Assembly: GCA_964019155.1 (NCBI GenBank)
Contig: OZ025240.1
Location: 47,234,380-47,298,379 of the forward strand
Length of the DNA: 64,000 nt
DNA from: Osedax fenrisi
Taxonomy: Eukaryota > Annelida > Polychaeta > Sabellida > Siboglinidae
Direction of reading: 5' to 3'
Shown here: positions 24,402 through 36,780 of the stretch, one piece after another
Layout: every line of letters starts with the position of its first letter
How positions within the stretch are numbered: position 1 is the first letter of the stretch
Notes under the pieces: generated by a model
Databases searched by the model: none
Told to the model about the DNA's origin: nothing
What the model saw: the letters and a program-made list of their open reading frames with translations, nothing else
Position numbers and translations under genes: made by a program

Positions 24402-24532
24402 ATATAGTAATATAGTGATAATATAAATTAGGTATTGGATAATATTTCATAAATTCAAAAACTAAAAACATGTAAGCTTAGTATATGTTATATATATTTC
24501 AAATATATGTCATATATATATGTAATATATAT

Positions 24533-24569
<37 letters not shown>

Positions 24570-26429
24570 TAAGATATTATAAGCCCATTATATTTATTAT
24601 TCTAATAAAGCTATTAGTGTAAAGCTCTTATCTATATCATGTGTAACTTATCTATATTTATCATAGTATGTTGTGTCATATAAATTTATAATAGTTTATT
24701 GTAAATATTTATAATATTTATAATATGTATGCTAGTTATTGTTTTATTGGTTACATTAATATAATAATTTCGATTTAATGTATACATATTCTATACATGT
24801 ATGTAACCTATACTTTAGATGTAGAGAAATATAAAATGTATTGTCTATAATATTGATCCCAAGTTATGACGCATATGTGTGGCACGACATTTTTATTGCG
24901 GGCACATGTGCAACATTATTAACCCTGCAGGTTTAATAATGTTGTATTGTGAAAAATGCAATTATTAGTATGTTTTCTAAATTCGTCTAAAAAGAACATC
25001 TTTCGTGGAAAGTTGGTGTATTCTTTAGGCACAAAGTCACGATTTATAAATCTTGACAATAATACTAATACGTATACCATAACAACATTTTGAATCTCCT
25101 CATTTAGGTATACCTATTGTATAACTATAGTATACTATTCATACGATTAATGCTTCTCTACAACTTACTGCAAATACTGTTAACCATTTTATACATTATT
25201 TTATAAATTATGTAGGGTAATACATATTAGTATACATATATGTATCTTCAGTTATCTTCAATATATTGATGTTATCAACCATCATCTGATTTACTAAACA
25301 TATGTTCGTTAGCTAGTAAATGGAAATATTATCGATTATGTATTTTAACTTTTTGTTAAATTACAGATATTCTGCAATCTCAAGGGAGAACTCCAGACCC
25401 TTCCTAATTGTCAGACTTATTCAAAGCTTTGATTGCAATCTATCTTTTATTACATATATAAAGTGTAATTCAAACAGTTGCCACAAATATTTCCTTGAAT
25501 CATTAGATATTTGGAAAGGTTAAATACTAAAGAAAGGACATTTATTTTCTTTAACTTATAACTGATATAATAAGAGTTACTCTAATAGAAGATGTAATAA
25601 GAGCAAGGTACTATTTAGTCACATTCAGTCACTATTCATATGAGAATATTGCAAATTAAAATTTACAGTTGAATATTTTTCGCTATAGGTTTTTTTCGCA
25701 CCTATAGGTTATAACTTAAAAATAGGGTATAACTTAAAAATAAATTATTTCCCATTTCTAAAATATCAGCGAATTCGTCCTACAATTCCTAATTATTTTC
25801 TCATAAAATGTCCATGTATTCGTATTTACTAACTCACTAGGTTATACAAACAAAGACTCAAAATAAGTTGGATGATGAAGCAGATATTTGAGTTTCTCGA
25901 GAAAACCGATAACATACTTTATAAATGTATACCAAAGAATACAATATATTATAAACATTGAAATACATTAATAGGTATTATACATCTTATATTATTGTTT
26001 GATTATAGAGTCTAAAGTATTTTTAGAGTCTATAGTATACACAATAGAGTAAATATTAAATAAGTAATATTTTTATATTTTATTAATTGTATCTATTGAA
26101 AATAAATAACTTAAATCGATAAGAAGTTTAAATAAAATAATTTACAAACTTACAAGTACCGCACGACTTGCGGGAATTGGAATTTGTAATCATAATTAGA
26201 AACCCAAACCCAAACCCTGTACATATTTATTATACATATATGTAATTTAAATTTATTTTGTAACTTTACGAGTAGTATATATTTTCAATAAATAGTATTA
26301 GGAAAATGTTATTAACTATATTATATTATATAAAATATATTGTATAATCATATTATGATATAATGTATTTTATATATTGTTAATTATATTTATATAAATA
26401 TTATTTCAATATAATATATATATTAATTT
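23214..26429. other. AT-rich intergenic sequence
   Basis: Holds (TA)n tracts at 23715-23742, 24231-24251, 24346-24398 (53 bp) and 24540-24568, and a hairpin at 24911-24943 (caacattattaa, gtttaataatgttg). Somewhat GC-richer unique-looking stretches at 23220-23345 and 24060-24190 show no reading frame I can recognise. The 67-codon frame at 25320 has no family features. Confidence 0.5.
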
Positions 26430-27480
26430 ATTTGTACAGTGTATTTGATTCACTAGACCATCATATATTATTATCCTATAACCTCCTGCTTGAAATCATA
26501 GATATTTACCTTGTATGTCTTACTTCATACCTAGCATATCATACTAGCAGAAAAGAACTTTGCTAGTAGCGTAAAATATATTTATATTATAGTTATATTT
26601 ATTTATCTTTCCCTTCTACAACGAAATATGGGTTACCCAGGGATACGTACTTAAGTACTAAAGGTCCAATTGATCCTTCACTCTCTATATATATATATGT
26701 ATATCCATCACCTTCCAGTGTGTCACACTATACTAATATCTAGTATAATCTCTATGATAACGATATAACGCTATATATGTTTCTTCGCACTAATTTACCA
26801 TTACATATCAATAACCAAGTATACAATGTGCTAATGACATTAAAAATGGCTTATTTTAAATAATCTTCTAACTAATGCATCTAAAATTACATTGTTAATA
26901 TTTTCCCATACCCTACTTACTTACTTTTCTAATTGAAACATTGTAATCTATAATTCTCTTACTGCATCTAACTTAGGTGTCATGTTTGATTACACTCTTT
27001 TATTCATTCCTCATTTTACTGTAATCACTAAATCTCAAATGATCATAATTCAATAATTAGAAAAAGATGAACATAAATTAGTGTATCTCCTTCTAAAACT
27101 ATGGTTAATTTCCTTGTACTCTCGCGTATGTGTTTATATTCTTACTCCTCATCGATATTCTCTTGTATTCCATATATGCCCTAAATCGACTTATGTGCTC
27201 TTCAAACTATACACAATATAACCTACGATATCATTCCTTTACTTCCTCATACTAACAATTATCGCACTGTTCATCATTTAACAAACTCTCCTCTTATCGT
27301 ATATTATCTATTGTTAATTCATGAATATTCTCCTCCATTTGTTCCTCCTATATATAGCATGAATATATTCATGCTTATCTAGTACTAATATCCTATCTTC
27401 CTTCTCTTCTAAACCATGACTATCCTATTCTCTCTACCTTTATGCTACGTTTCTTAATAATTAATTATCAGGCCCTTATA
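26430..27480 (+). mobile_element. L2/CR1-like LINE, strongly decayed
   Basis: Plus-strand blocks are SVFDSLDHHILL (26440-26475), GLPRDTYLSTKGPI (26628-26670, from GVPQGSVLGPI), NLGVMFDYTLLFIPHFT (26970-27020) and LLPHTNNYRTVHHL near 27240. Their order and spacing fit a 5'-truncated L2/CR1-group RT. The catalytic DD box is not recognisable, and almost every block is in a different frame. Confidence 0.65.
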
Positions 27481-28675
27481 TATTTGAGTTCATTATATAT
27501 ATATATATATATATGTGGAGTTAACTCCTACCCTATTAGATGCATATGGTCACACAATACAATTAATAAATCTATAAAAATATCGATCTCGGGTGAAAAC
27601 CTATAATACTTCTATTATTACTTTAATTTGTTTGTTTTCTATCTGGTTTATTTTATTAAATGAAGTTGTAGATACCTTGAAATATGTCTATATTATCACC
27701 TTTTATTTCTATATAGTACACTTTTGAGAAATCTAGGATTTATTTAAAGTGTTTACAAAATTATTTGTTCTTACATATATTCAATATAACAATAAAATGT
27801 TAATAATATAAACATTTTTATGAATAATTATGCACTAATATTCGTTAAAATTTCAATAAGTATTATTGTTCATAAAATAGTATATCTATCGTCAACAATA
27901 TTGTTTTTAAAATAAGTAATATGATGCTTGTCGATAACAATGGTATTATAATGAACATAAACAACCAACAATATTTACGAAACCAAACAATAATATTAGT
28001 TATGCTATTATTTAGATCAACTTTTAAATATATAATATAATACTATACGATAAATAGTAAATACGTATGATGAATAATAATGTATAAATACATTATTTTA
28101 TAGATATTAAATATACTATACTATAAAGTAACTTTATTTTATAAGTTAATAGATATTTATATATTTAATCATGCGTAATATATCATACGAATGATAATGT
28201 CATAACTTTATATTATTTAGTAACTTTAAACATATTATATTGTACTAAATTATATCAAAGCCCTTTGATTATATTACATATTTATATATTTATAGTTATC
28301 CTTGTACTATGGTATAAACATATATGGTGATCGTGTAATATATATATATATATATAGCAATAACATATTTAAAATATGTATACGGTGATCATAGATTTAT
28401 ATTTAAACTACACATCTACGATAATATTATGCGCTGTAAAATATATACTATTAAGTGGAATGCACTAGATAAAGGATACCTATTTGCAAGACACAGGTCA
28501 GCGTGTCTAAATAAAAGACAGTGAAGAACGTACCACACGAAGAAAAGATAGATTTCTAGTGACTTGTTCGAATGCCTCGATTATTGATAGCCCACTGTAG
28601 TAATGGATTACCGATTTAGTAGTATTAATTAATAGTTATTACATACAAAATTATATATATTTTAAATATTTATAT
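27481..28675. other. AT-rich intergenic sequence
   Basis: (TA)n at 27493-27513 and 28340-28357. From about 28480 composition becomes less AT-rich towards the ETHE1 5' region. No gene seen. Confidence 0.45.
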
Positions 28676-28879
28676 TTAAATATATATAAACCTAAATATA
28701 TATATATATTTATTTATATAATAAAAATGATAGTTAATGATGATGATGCGTTGAGCATTCTTCACGTTCACCGTGTTTAGACGTTGAACTTGGCGGGCGC
28801 GTTTGTATAGCACCGATAGACGGCTTTGTTTGTGAAATAACCTCGAACGAGGAGGAGTAGGCTGACATTTTGAACTCAT
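28676..28879 (-). CDS. possible first exon of a divergent gene, unidentified
   Basis: From ATG at 28879 the minus strand encodes about 45 residues of non-repetitive, basic sequence (MSSKCQPTPPRSRLFH..., several Arg and Lys, no acidic residues at the start) before running into AT-rich sequence. Codon use (CGC, GCC, CGT, ACG, GTG) is like that of the ETHE1 exons and unlike the random frames around it. A GT splice donor is possible after CTAAACACG near 28761, so the true exon would be about 28762-28879. The ATG is 148 bp from the ETHE1 ATG on the other strand, as in a bidirectional promoter. No family recognised, and it may simply be part of the CpG-rich promoter. Confidence 0.28.
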   Translation of the reverse strand: MSSKCQPTPPRSRLFHKQSRLSVLYKRARQVQRLNTVNVKNAQRIIIINYHFYYINKYIYIFRFIYI

Positions 28880-29026
28880 TCCGAGACGGGCGTCCGTTAT
28901 CAGGGTCGCCGAGTTTACTTATAAAACGGTCGTCCGCTGATCGATATAATCAATCCAACGTATACCACCGTGTACCCTACACATACGCATACATACGCAC
29001 ATACACATACACACACCAGCTATAGA
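28745..29026 (+). promoter_or_regulatory. CpG-rich 5' region of ETHE1
   Basis: An island of raised GC and frequent CG dinucleotides (ggcgggcgcg, gagacgggcgtccg, ggtcgtccg) in an otherwise AT-rich region, ending just before the ETHE1 start. A TATAAAA candidate lies at 28920-28926, about 100 bp upstream of the ATG. A (CATACG/CACA) stretch at 28978-29015 forms the presumed 5' UTR. The transcription start is not determinable from sequence. Confidence 0.5.
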
Positions 29027-29477
29027 ATGAGCCTAAAGTCCGTCACAAACGCCGTTAAAAGCACTCTGGCGAAGACATTGTCCAGTGGTCAACGAAGATG
29101 TTACGCAACAGAGCCCAGTCAGTTCCTGTTCAGACAGGTACGCATACACATATGTCTCTCTAGAATATGTATATGTATATTATGTATATTATTATTATTA
29201 TTAATAATATGTAGGTTATAACATCAGAGTAATCTAGGAGAAGTATATATTATCAAGACAAGTACTCTTACATATCATAATTTAATATAATGTACAATTT
29301 ACATTGTCCCTTATGTATCTTATATACATTGTACATAATATAACATTTATAATTCTAACATAACACTACAATATTAGTTCATATGAACTACATACGTAAC
29401 ATTAGTACATACATTAGTAAAATAATTCGAATATATATATTATATATCACATGAAACATAAATTGATAAGTTTATAG

Positions 29478-29519
<42 letters not shown>

Positions 29520-30498
29520 AATAACAAATTACGTAATACGTATAAACAATGGAATATTGTCGACGAACAAAGAACTCGCTACAAGCCGCCACCACCCGTC
29601 GACCACTACCTACTACTATTAACACTGCCTACACACAGCTTTTCGACAATGCCACCTACACCTACACCTACCTGATCGGCGATAGGACCAGCGGTCAGTG
29701 CGCCCTCATTGACCCCGTCCGTGAACTCGTCGACCGTGACCTCAAGATAATGAAACAGTTCGACTTAAAACTGAAATACTCTAGTTAGTGTGTATGTGTA
29801 TGCGCCTGTTTGATAGTTTATGTGCGTATGTGTATGTGGATGTGTGTGTATACACATACCTATAGGTATAGTCAATGTATGCTCTTGTAGATATATATAT
29901 ATATATATATATATTAATTATTTAATGTATAGATTGTAATCATTTTATCGTAAAAAACATGATATTTCTCTTACCAAGGCCGACCTAACTGTTATCGATA
30001 CACATTACATAACCTAGTGCACACCATGACTCATTCGCTATATATATATCCTCAGATTACCTAATAATATGATATCGTGATTACGTACGATGACGTGATG
30101 TACTTCGGTCCACAAATTAGCTAGTCTAGGGTGCTGCCCTCTCACGTATGCGTCAGGAATCGTAACAATGTTGAACTATAGAATTTAGCATATTAGAGAA
30201 GATTTAGAGAAAATTCGATATAACATACTGTAGTACGTGTAATACACGACGTATACGTACTATAGTACACGGTACATGACGTAATATACAGAGGTACACA
30301 CACTATACACGACGTAATACACACTGAGGTATACAGTGATGTTACGTAAGCCGAACGTAATACGGATTCCACCCGAGCTGGCGTGTTATCGGAGTTATGT
30401 AATATGTGTGCATCACATTCGCTGCTATTCTATTTGTATATAGAGTGTATGCGAATATAATGTAACATATGTGCATATAAATACAGTTATATATATAT

Positions 30499-30549
<51 letters not shown>

Positions 30550-30930
30550 GTCTATAAACTAAACTAACATACGAATATGTAATATTTAGCTGTTTTATTT
30601 ATGCGCGCAGCTGTATTCTGTATATTTACCTGTATTCTATATTCTGTATGTTCCCCCATTAACCTAGCCCCCCCGTGTGTTTTAACACCTATTTAACACC
30701 TAACCCCGCCTCGTATTAACACATATCCAACATTACGTAACAACAGTAAACACACACGTTCACGCCGATCACATTACCGGCAGCGGACTTTTGAAGAAAA
30801 TTATATCTCAGAACAAAGATAACATTGTTCCTAAAAGTATTCTCTCTAGAGTTAGTAATTATGTAATACATTATTTATGATGTCTCAAGCATGTATAAGT
30901 TACAAGTTAATCATATTGTTGATAGTATAG

Positions 30931-30975
<45 letters not shown>

Positions 30976-32938
30976 GTATGAATTTATTGTTTATGTATAT
31001 ATTTGTGTTTATAACTATTTATAAATAGGTTAATTGATTATAATTTGAATGTTGATTTAATGCAGTACTATATATATAAATAAGTATATGTATATATAAA
31101 ATTGTGTGTGTATATTTGCAAGTGTTTAAGTGCATAAGAAAATAACCGTCATCCATGAATATATGTCACCAAGGAATGTGTTATACATGATTGTAAAACA
31201 ATGTATGTCGTCATTATATATCGTCATACATTCGACATATGTTTAACATTATGTTACTTTATATATGACCTATTAATAAGGGTATACACATATACATATA
31301 TATTCAATAATTAAGTAACGATAAAGTTAACTATAAAATGGTTTACATTATTTACTTTTAGTTTCGAATTATTATTTATTTATTTCAATATATTCACTAT
31401 ATATTCACTATATATATTAGGTAATTGTTATCAAATAATTAACTATGTATTTTTGACTATATTATCTTGAATACAAAAATCAATAAACTGATATTATCAT
31501 TTATTTAAAATAATAAACATGTTTTTAATAGTTTATAATTATTTTGGATTATGTTATATATATACATATATAAATTGTGTATATTTCACTACTGCGTATA
31601 CTAGTGTATGATATCACATGTATATACATATGCATACACATAAGTGTATGCCATACACTAATGCGTATCATGAGATAAACACTGATGTGTATACATTGGT
31701 GCTGAATGTAGATTGATGAATATATATATATATATATATATATAGATATATATATATATATATACAATGATATATACACCGATATAAACACCGATGCATA
31801 CACCTACATAAACACTGATTATATAACAGTTGTCCGGTGGGGACTGTGACATAGCCGCCGACCACAAAGACATCCTGAAGATTGGAGATATAGAACTGGA
31901 ATGTAGATCAACACCCGGCCATACATTCGGTACGTATGTCACCGACATATGTCGACGTAGCAACGCTTAGCCGTAATGCCTCGTAGTATTAATCATACTC
32001 CGTACATGAGATATGTACTTTACCAATACGTATGTCATAACGTAGATTGTTTAGACCCCACTGAAACCTCTTGAACTTGTGTAATAGAGGTCAACATTTC
32101 ACGTAGGTTGTATGACCTTTGTCCTTCACAAACAAAGACTCGTGTTCACCGGAGATGCTCTTCTGATCAGAGGTTGCGGAAGAACTGATTTCCAACAAGG
32201 TTAGCGTCCTCTTTTGTATAGGACATTACACATACATGTAGAATCCAAGTATACGTGTTTTAATAAATAATGGAATATAGTTACATAAACCAATACTTAA
32301 GTACATATCTATGCGTGAATTAATATAACCGTTATGTTTTAATAGCGTAATGATGTATTAGAGTGTTGAGTTTATATATATATACATATATACAAATCAA
32401 TCAATCAATAAACTCCGTCTTATTAATCCTATAGGATGTCCGAGAACTCTTTACAATTCTGTGCACAACGAAATCCTTAGCCTACCTGAAGACTACAGAC
32501 TCTACCCCGGCCATGACTACACAGGTACACAGCTATACCGTATTGTGATATCGCTATTTAACACTATTGTATATAATACTTATATATAATTATAGGTCAT
32601 AAGTAATGATAGCTATATATTTGATGATATATACGATGTATATTATACATTAATATTATATAACATGTTAAATATAATTAATATTACAACAGTCATAACT
32701 ATGTGGCTTCTTACAAAGTTAATTATAATAATCGTCAAAATACACACCAACTAGTGATATTAATCTTAGTGAGTGATTTGTGTTTTTATTCGATTATATA
32801 ATCGACACACTTTAATAACAATACTATAAAGATGAACGATATATCGTTATTGGTGTATTTCTAACACGCATCACTAGTGTAGTATTAGTACCTATTTCAC
32901 CATCACATCTATATTTACACCATTGCATCTATGTATAT

Positions 32939-33034
<96 letters not shown>

Positions 33035-33743
33035 TATATTGTAGCTGTGTATAACGTTAAGATTGATGTTAAATTTAGAACTTTGTACTATTTATTTATA
33101 TATTGTCCTTATTTTGTTTATGTATTGGTATATTTCCACTGTTACAATACATAATTTCGAGTAAATATACATATATTTATTTTTATTTTAAATTGTACAT
33201 ATATATACTATCCTATTTAAATAATACTCATGATTGCGTAATATTACGATGACCGAATGACGTAATACCTCAGGACAAACAATGACCACCGTTATGGAAG
33301 AGAAACATCACAACTCTAGACTGCTGAACGGCGTAGACTCTTTCTCCACGCTGATGGAAAACCTGAACCTGCCTCCTCCATCGAGATTAGGTTCGTGTCC
33401 TTCGCATGTCCTATAGGATAGGGTTTAGCACATCCGGTAACTTTATAACGTAATATATGGGTATAGCACTATACATAACTATATGTACCTGTGTTTGGTA
33501 TGTATCCAATTTGACGATAGGATATAACATTATGAATTTAGTAAATGCCATTCAATATAATATTAAATTCCATATAATTATAATTATAAATGTTATTGAC
33601 ATTAATATATTATACTTCAGTGAATACCTTACCTTACCAGGTCGAGCTTGCTCTGCATAATTATAATTATAAATGTTATTGACATTAATATATTATACTT
33701 CAGTGAATAAATCATACATATATTATTAGTACTAATTATAATA

Positions 33744-33783
<40 letters not shown>

Positions 33784-34248
33784 TGCATATTATTTATGGA
33801 ACATAATAATTGTATATTATATTTAGAATATTAATAAAGTTAAACATATAAACCATTACAATATATACTATAGTATATATATATATATATACTATAGTAT
33901 ATAACTATATATTACACATTAGCATACTAATAAGTTTAACTGTTAATATCGTATATACATCGTATACACACACATTAATAATAGTAAGCTACATCATAGT
34001 ACACGTATCATTATGTTAATAATAAAAACTACTATACTTATTAATTTATTATGAGCATTCTTATCTATCAAAGATAGGATTTGATTACATTATTATTTTA
34101 TACTAGTATAAATTGGGATATATCCAATATATATATTATATATATACAATTAAATTAATAACCGCACGCAACTCTATATAATACCAATACTAATATTTCA
34201 ATAGCTGTATCTCTTCCGGCTAACATGAAGGACGGAGTCATGGAGTGA
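29027..34248 (+). CDS. ETHE1: ETHE1-like persulfide dioxygenase, mitochondrial (8 exons)
   Basis: Exons: 29027-29137, 29639-29783, 30747-30850, 31830-31929, 32107-32199, 32435-32524, 33274-33390, 34205-34248. All introns are GT-AG and phase is continuous, giving 267 residues (human ETHE1 has 254). In this family a mononuclear Fe(II) enzyme of the mitochondrial matrix oxidises glutathione persulfide to sulfite, a step of sulfide detoxification. Visible features: a basic N-terminus (MSLKSVTNAVKSTL) typical of a targeting peptide; TYTYLIGD and ALIDPV; the metallo-beta-lactamase signature NTHVHADH; PGHT; TGDALLIRGCGRTDFQQG; YPGHDYTG; ENLNLP; and the C-terminal LPANM. Predicted iron ligands are His89, His151 and Asp170. 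The family's usual Cys in HCHADH is Val here, and about six residues are added between HADH and the SR-LSG segment. The start was chosen because it directly begins the targeting peptide; the in-frame ATG at 28970 would add HTHTHT repeats. No break seen. Confidence 0.95.
29480..29513. repeat. (TA)n in ETHE1 intron 1
   Basis: About 34 bp of AT dinucleotide in the 501-bp intron 29138-29638. Confidence 0.85.
29784..30746 (+). other. ETHE1 intron 2
   Basis: 963 bp, donor GTTAGT, acceptor CAACAG. It holds (TG)-rich sequence at 29788-29850, (TA)n at 29890-29913 and 30488-30541, and a stretch of short TAC/GTA/CGT-rich direct and inverted words at 30225-30345. No element recognised. Confidence 0.7.
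30851..31829 (+). other. ETHE1 intron 3
   Basis: 979 bp, donor GTTAGT, acceptor ATAACAG. It contains (TA)n at 30938-30971 and 31720-31765. The latter lies in a stretch of TACACCGATA/TACATAAACAC-like repeats (31600-31815) that gives spurious low-complexity frames on the minus strand. Confidence 0.7.
32525..33273 (+). repeat. ETHE1 intron 6 with a 100-bp compound (CA)n(TA)n microsatellite
   Basis: 749-bp intron, donor GTACAC, acceptor CCTCAG. The microsatellite at 32939-33038 begins with about 10 CA units and continues as (TA)n, and is likely to be length-polymorphic. Confidence 0.8.
33574..33709 (-). mobile_element. 30-bp RTE tail flanked by a 53-bp target-site duplication
   Basis: Positions 33574-33626 and 33657-33709 are identical 53-mers. 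Between them lies 33627-33656, which is the extreme 3' end of the RTE family seen at 9088 and 11854 (ccttaccttaccaggtcgag on the plus strand). The copy is therefore an almost completely truncated retrotransposition product in ETHE1 intron 7. Confidence 0.92.
33748..33900. repeat. (TA)n and AT palindrome in ETHE1 intron 7
   Basis: (TA)n at 33748-33780 and a palindrome tatactatagtatatat...actatagtata at 33864-33902. Confidence 0.75.
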
Positions 34249-34421
34249 AGGACGCCACGAAAACATGCATTATTGTTAAACCCATATTATCCATGTATAT
34301 ATTTATACTATATATTTATAACCACTATTATATAATGTAAATAGAATTTTTACAAACAAACAGCAATTCTTTGTGATATATAGACTTATTGTTATTGTTA
34401 TTGTCGTGCACTATATTTTAT

Positions 34422-34427
34422 AATAAA
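34422..34427 (+). terminator. candidate ETHE1 polyadenylation signal
   Basis: AATAAA about 175 bp after the stop codon, with a second A-rich AATAAAC at about 34437. It is the best match downstream; cleavage position unknown. Confidence 0.45.
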
Positions 34428-34439
34428 AACTACGAAATA

Positions 34440-35206
34440 AACATCATTATTTTAATTATTATTAAAATCTTATAAACAACTTTCAGTATATAAATTGATT
34501 AACATATTCAAATAATTAACATATAATAATATAAAAATCCACTATTCATCGTTAATATGTTACTCCATGGATAACAATAATTATTAAGTAGTTTAATTAA
34601 TGTAATATAACCTATATATATATATTAAATGTACCAAGTATGTTTATATATTATGCAAATATCTGTATTAATTTATATAAATTTATATATATAATTTATT
34701 AAAATTTGAATATTTACAATATAATGATACATAATTATATATATATTAATAATCTTAATATAAAAAAGAATAAAGTAAATATATATTTAACAAATATATA
34801 TATGTAATCATTATAATAAAGTAGTATATACAAAAATAATAGTTTGTAAAACACGAAATTATAATCTTATTTATTAATGTCATATGGACCCATGGAAATA
34901 TGAACATGATTCATACTTTAATTTAACTGATGTTATATAATGTCTAGTAAATAGAATTATACGAGTTATCAATGTCTATATAAAGCTAAGTGATATATAT
35001 TATATAGAACAAATATGTATAATTTAATTAAAAGGATGTGCATAAAGATAACATAAACTTGATAGGACTATATATTTCATAATATATGATATGAAATGTA
35101 CATGATATGTACATGAAATGATGTATAGAATACATATCTTTGATATGATACAGATAATTTAAAAATAGAATGTAATAAATAAATATTTGAATACCTAATT
35201 TATCAA

Positions 35207-35265
<59 letters not shown>

Positions 35266-35268
35266 CTG
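34440..35268. other. AT-rich intergenic sequence with long (TA)n
   Basis: No gene seen. A (TA)n of about 53 bp at 35209-35261 directly precedes the SINE that follows. Confidence 0.55.
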
Positions 35269-35390
35269 CCTGTGTGGCTCAGATTTCTAGGGCGTAAGAC
35301 ACACAAGCAGTATATACTCCTATAGGACGCGTGTTCAAGCCTCGTCACGACTATTAAAATATGTTTGTACACAAACATATAGGTTAAAAT
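35269..35390 (+). mobile_element. tRNA-derived SINE, copy 1 (head only)
   Basis: Begins aactgcctgtgtggctcag. The A-box-like TGTGGCTCAG is followed by a B-box-like GTGTTCAAGCC, matching the heads of the copies at 40898, 41350 and 43344. The central and 3' parts (CTTCATCTAAGTTCC and so on) are missing. Its 5' end abuts (TA)n. Confidence 0.75.
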
Positions 35391-35430
35391 ATAGGTTTAA
35401 TTTAAATTTACATTTTTAAATATTCTAATA

Positions 35431-36407
35431 TAAGGGAAAGTCCTCTATTACTAACCCCCTCCTAATACCGACCCCCTCTCGTATCTCAGTAACTATAAGA
35501 TATATCAAAAAATAATATATACACTAACGGTTAGTAATGATAAATATGAATAAGTATTTTATTAAAAAAAATATTTAATCCTACAATTGTTATTTGATAA
35601 AATGTAATATTCTGTTTTTACTTTTTAAATATTTGAATAATAACTTTTTTTTAATTATTGTAAATACTTTATTATTTAAAACTTAATACTGCGCATAATA
35701 TTGTATACAATATAGATCAATAAAAATCTATAGATCAATAAAAATCTATAGATCAATAAAATGTTTATAAATATTATTAAAATAATTTAATTTGAATAAC
35801 TATCAACCAATATATCTTAATTATAGCAACCCATATGATTTTCCTATTACCGACCCCTTAAATTACCCTAATACCAACCCCGTGTGATTTATAATAACAA
35901 ACAAAATAGATCCTTTATTCTTTATACTTTAAAATATGTCGTAAGTTGTCTGTGTATCATTGATATAGATATAGGATTCATGATTCAAGTTTTTAATTTA
36001 AATATAAATTTAAATTTAAATATAATTATTTATAATTATATATTTTATAATATTAATATTACTATTAAAACATAAATTCAATAATAAATAAATTGCGTTC
36101 ATGTTATAATTAATTATATTTATGTATATCTAGTATTTTTATTGGATATTATAATAATACAATTATTTATATCACGATTATTTTAGGGGGTCGGTAATAG
36201 GAGAAGGGGGTCGGTATTTATCATGTATCCGATTACCGACCCCCCTATTTATTTTTGTAAATATAATTATATAAAAAATTTAAAATATCCACATTATTCA
36301 TTGCCATAATATTACCCTAATTAGAAAATTTCAAATAAATATATTTAATATTGAATAAGTTATTACTAATAATCATTTAGGGGTCGGTAATCGGAGACTT
36401 TCCCCTA
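35431..36407 (-). mobile_element. MITE family B, copy 2 (inverted relative to copy 1)
   Basis: 977 bp. The left end TAAGGGAAAGTCCTCTATTA and the right end (inward TAGGGGAAAGTCTCCGATTA) flank word clusters at 35455-35475, 35840-35880, 36185-36245 and 36375-36407. The CGTATCTCAGTAACTATAAG box is just inside the left end and a GCGTTCATGTTATAA box is at 36095. It is largely collinear, in inverse, with copy 1. Confidence 0.85.
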
Positions 36408-36780
36408 TAGGGGTGTGACGGTACACCGTCACATTTAAATGAAAAAATTATTTATTTATTAAATTATTAATAATTATTAAATAAATGTAAATTTTGTATA
36501 ATACATATTAAAACCTATATATACATATAGGGGGGTAGGAGTTAATGGTGTGTAATCAACATATAATGTCTATAGAGCTGCACTCTGTATCTAACAGAGT
36601 GGTAGACAGTATACTGTCACATATATGTGCCACACAACATTAACCTACTATCTTGTATCGGCTCCTCGTTCCACCCCTGGTAATCGCTTCCGCAAGCGGG
36701 CTAAGATGCAAGAGAGATCTAGGAGAGTAGATAGGCACCATATATATTATAAAGCCTACTAAAAAAATCAATGACGTCTA
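36408..36780. other. spacer and possible RTE 5' UTR
   Basis: A short hairpin gtgacggtacaccgtcac is at 36415-36432. From about 36640 the sequence becomes GC-richer (cggctcctcgttccacccct, ggtaatcgcttccgcaagcg) and leads into the RTE endonuclease, so this is probably that element's 5' untranslated part. Confidence 0.4.

Noticed and set aside
28970..29026. upstream in-frame ATG for ETHE1
   Set aside because: It would add a THTHTYAHTHTH segment from a CA-rich leader ahead of a typical targeting peptide.
29549..29788. ATG at 29549 as an alternative start of the ETHE1 exon
   Set aside because: The in-frame sequence before 29639 has no family similarity, an AG acceptor sits exactly where homology begins, and exon 1 supplies the targeting peptide.
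31549..31963. three overlapping Tyr/Ile-rich minus-strand frames
   Set aside because: They lie in ETHE1 intron 3 and antisense to exon 4; driven by (TA)n and TACA repeats.
35028..35378. 116-codon minus-strand frame
   Set aside because: Runs through (TA)n and a SINE head; no protein family features.
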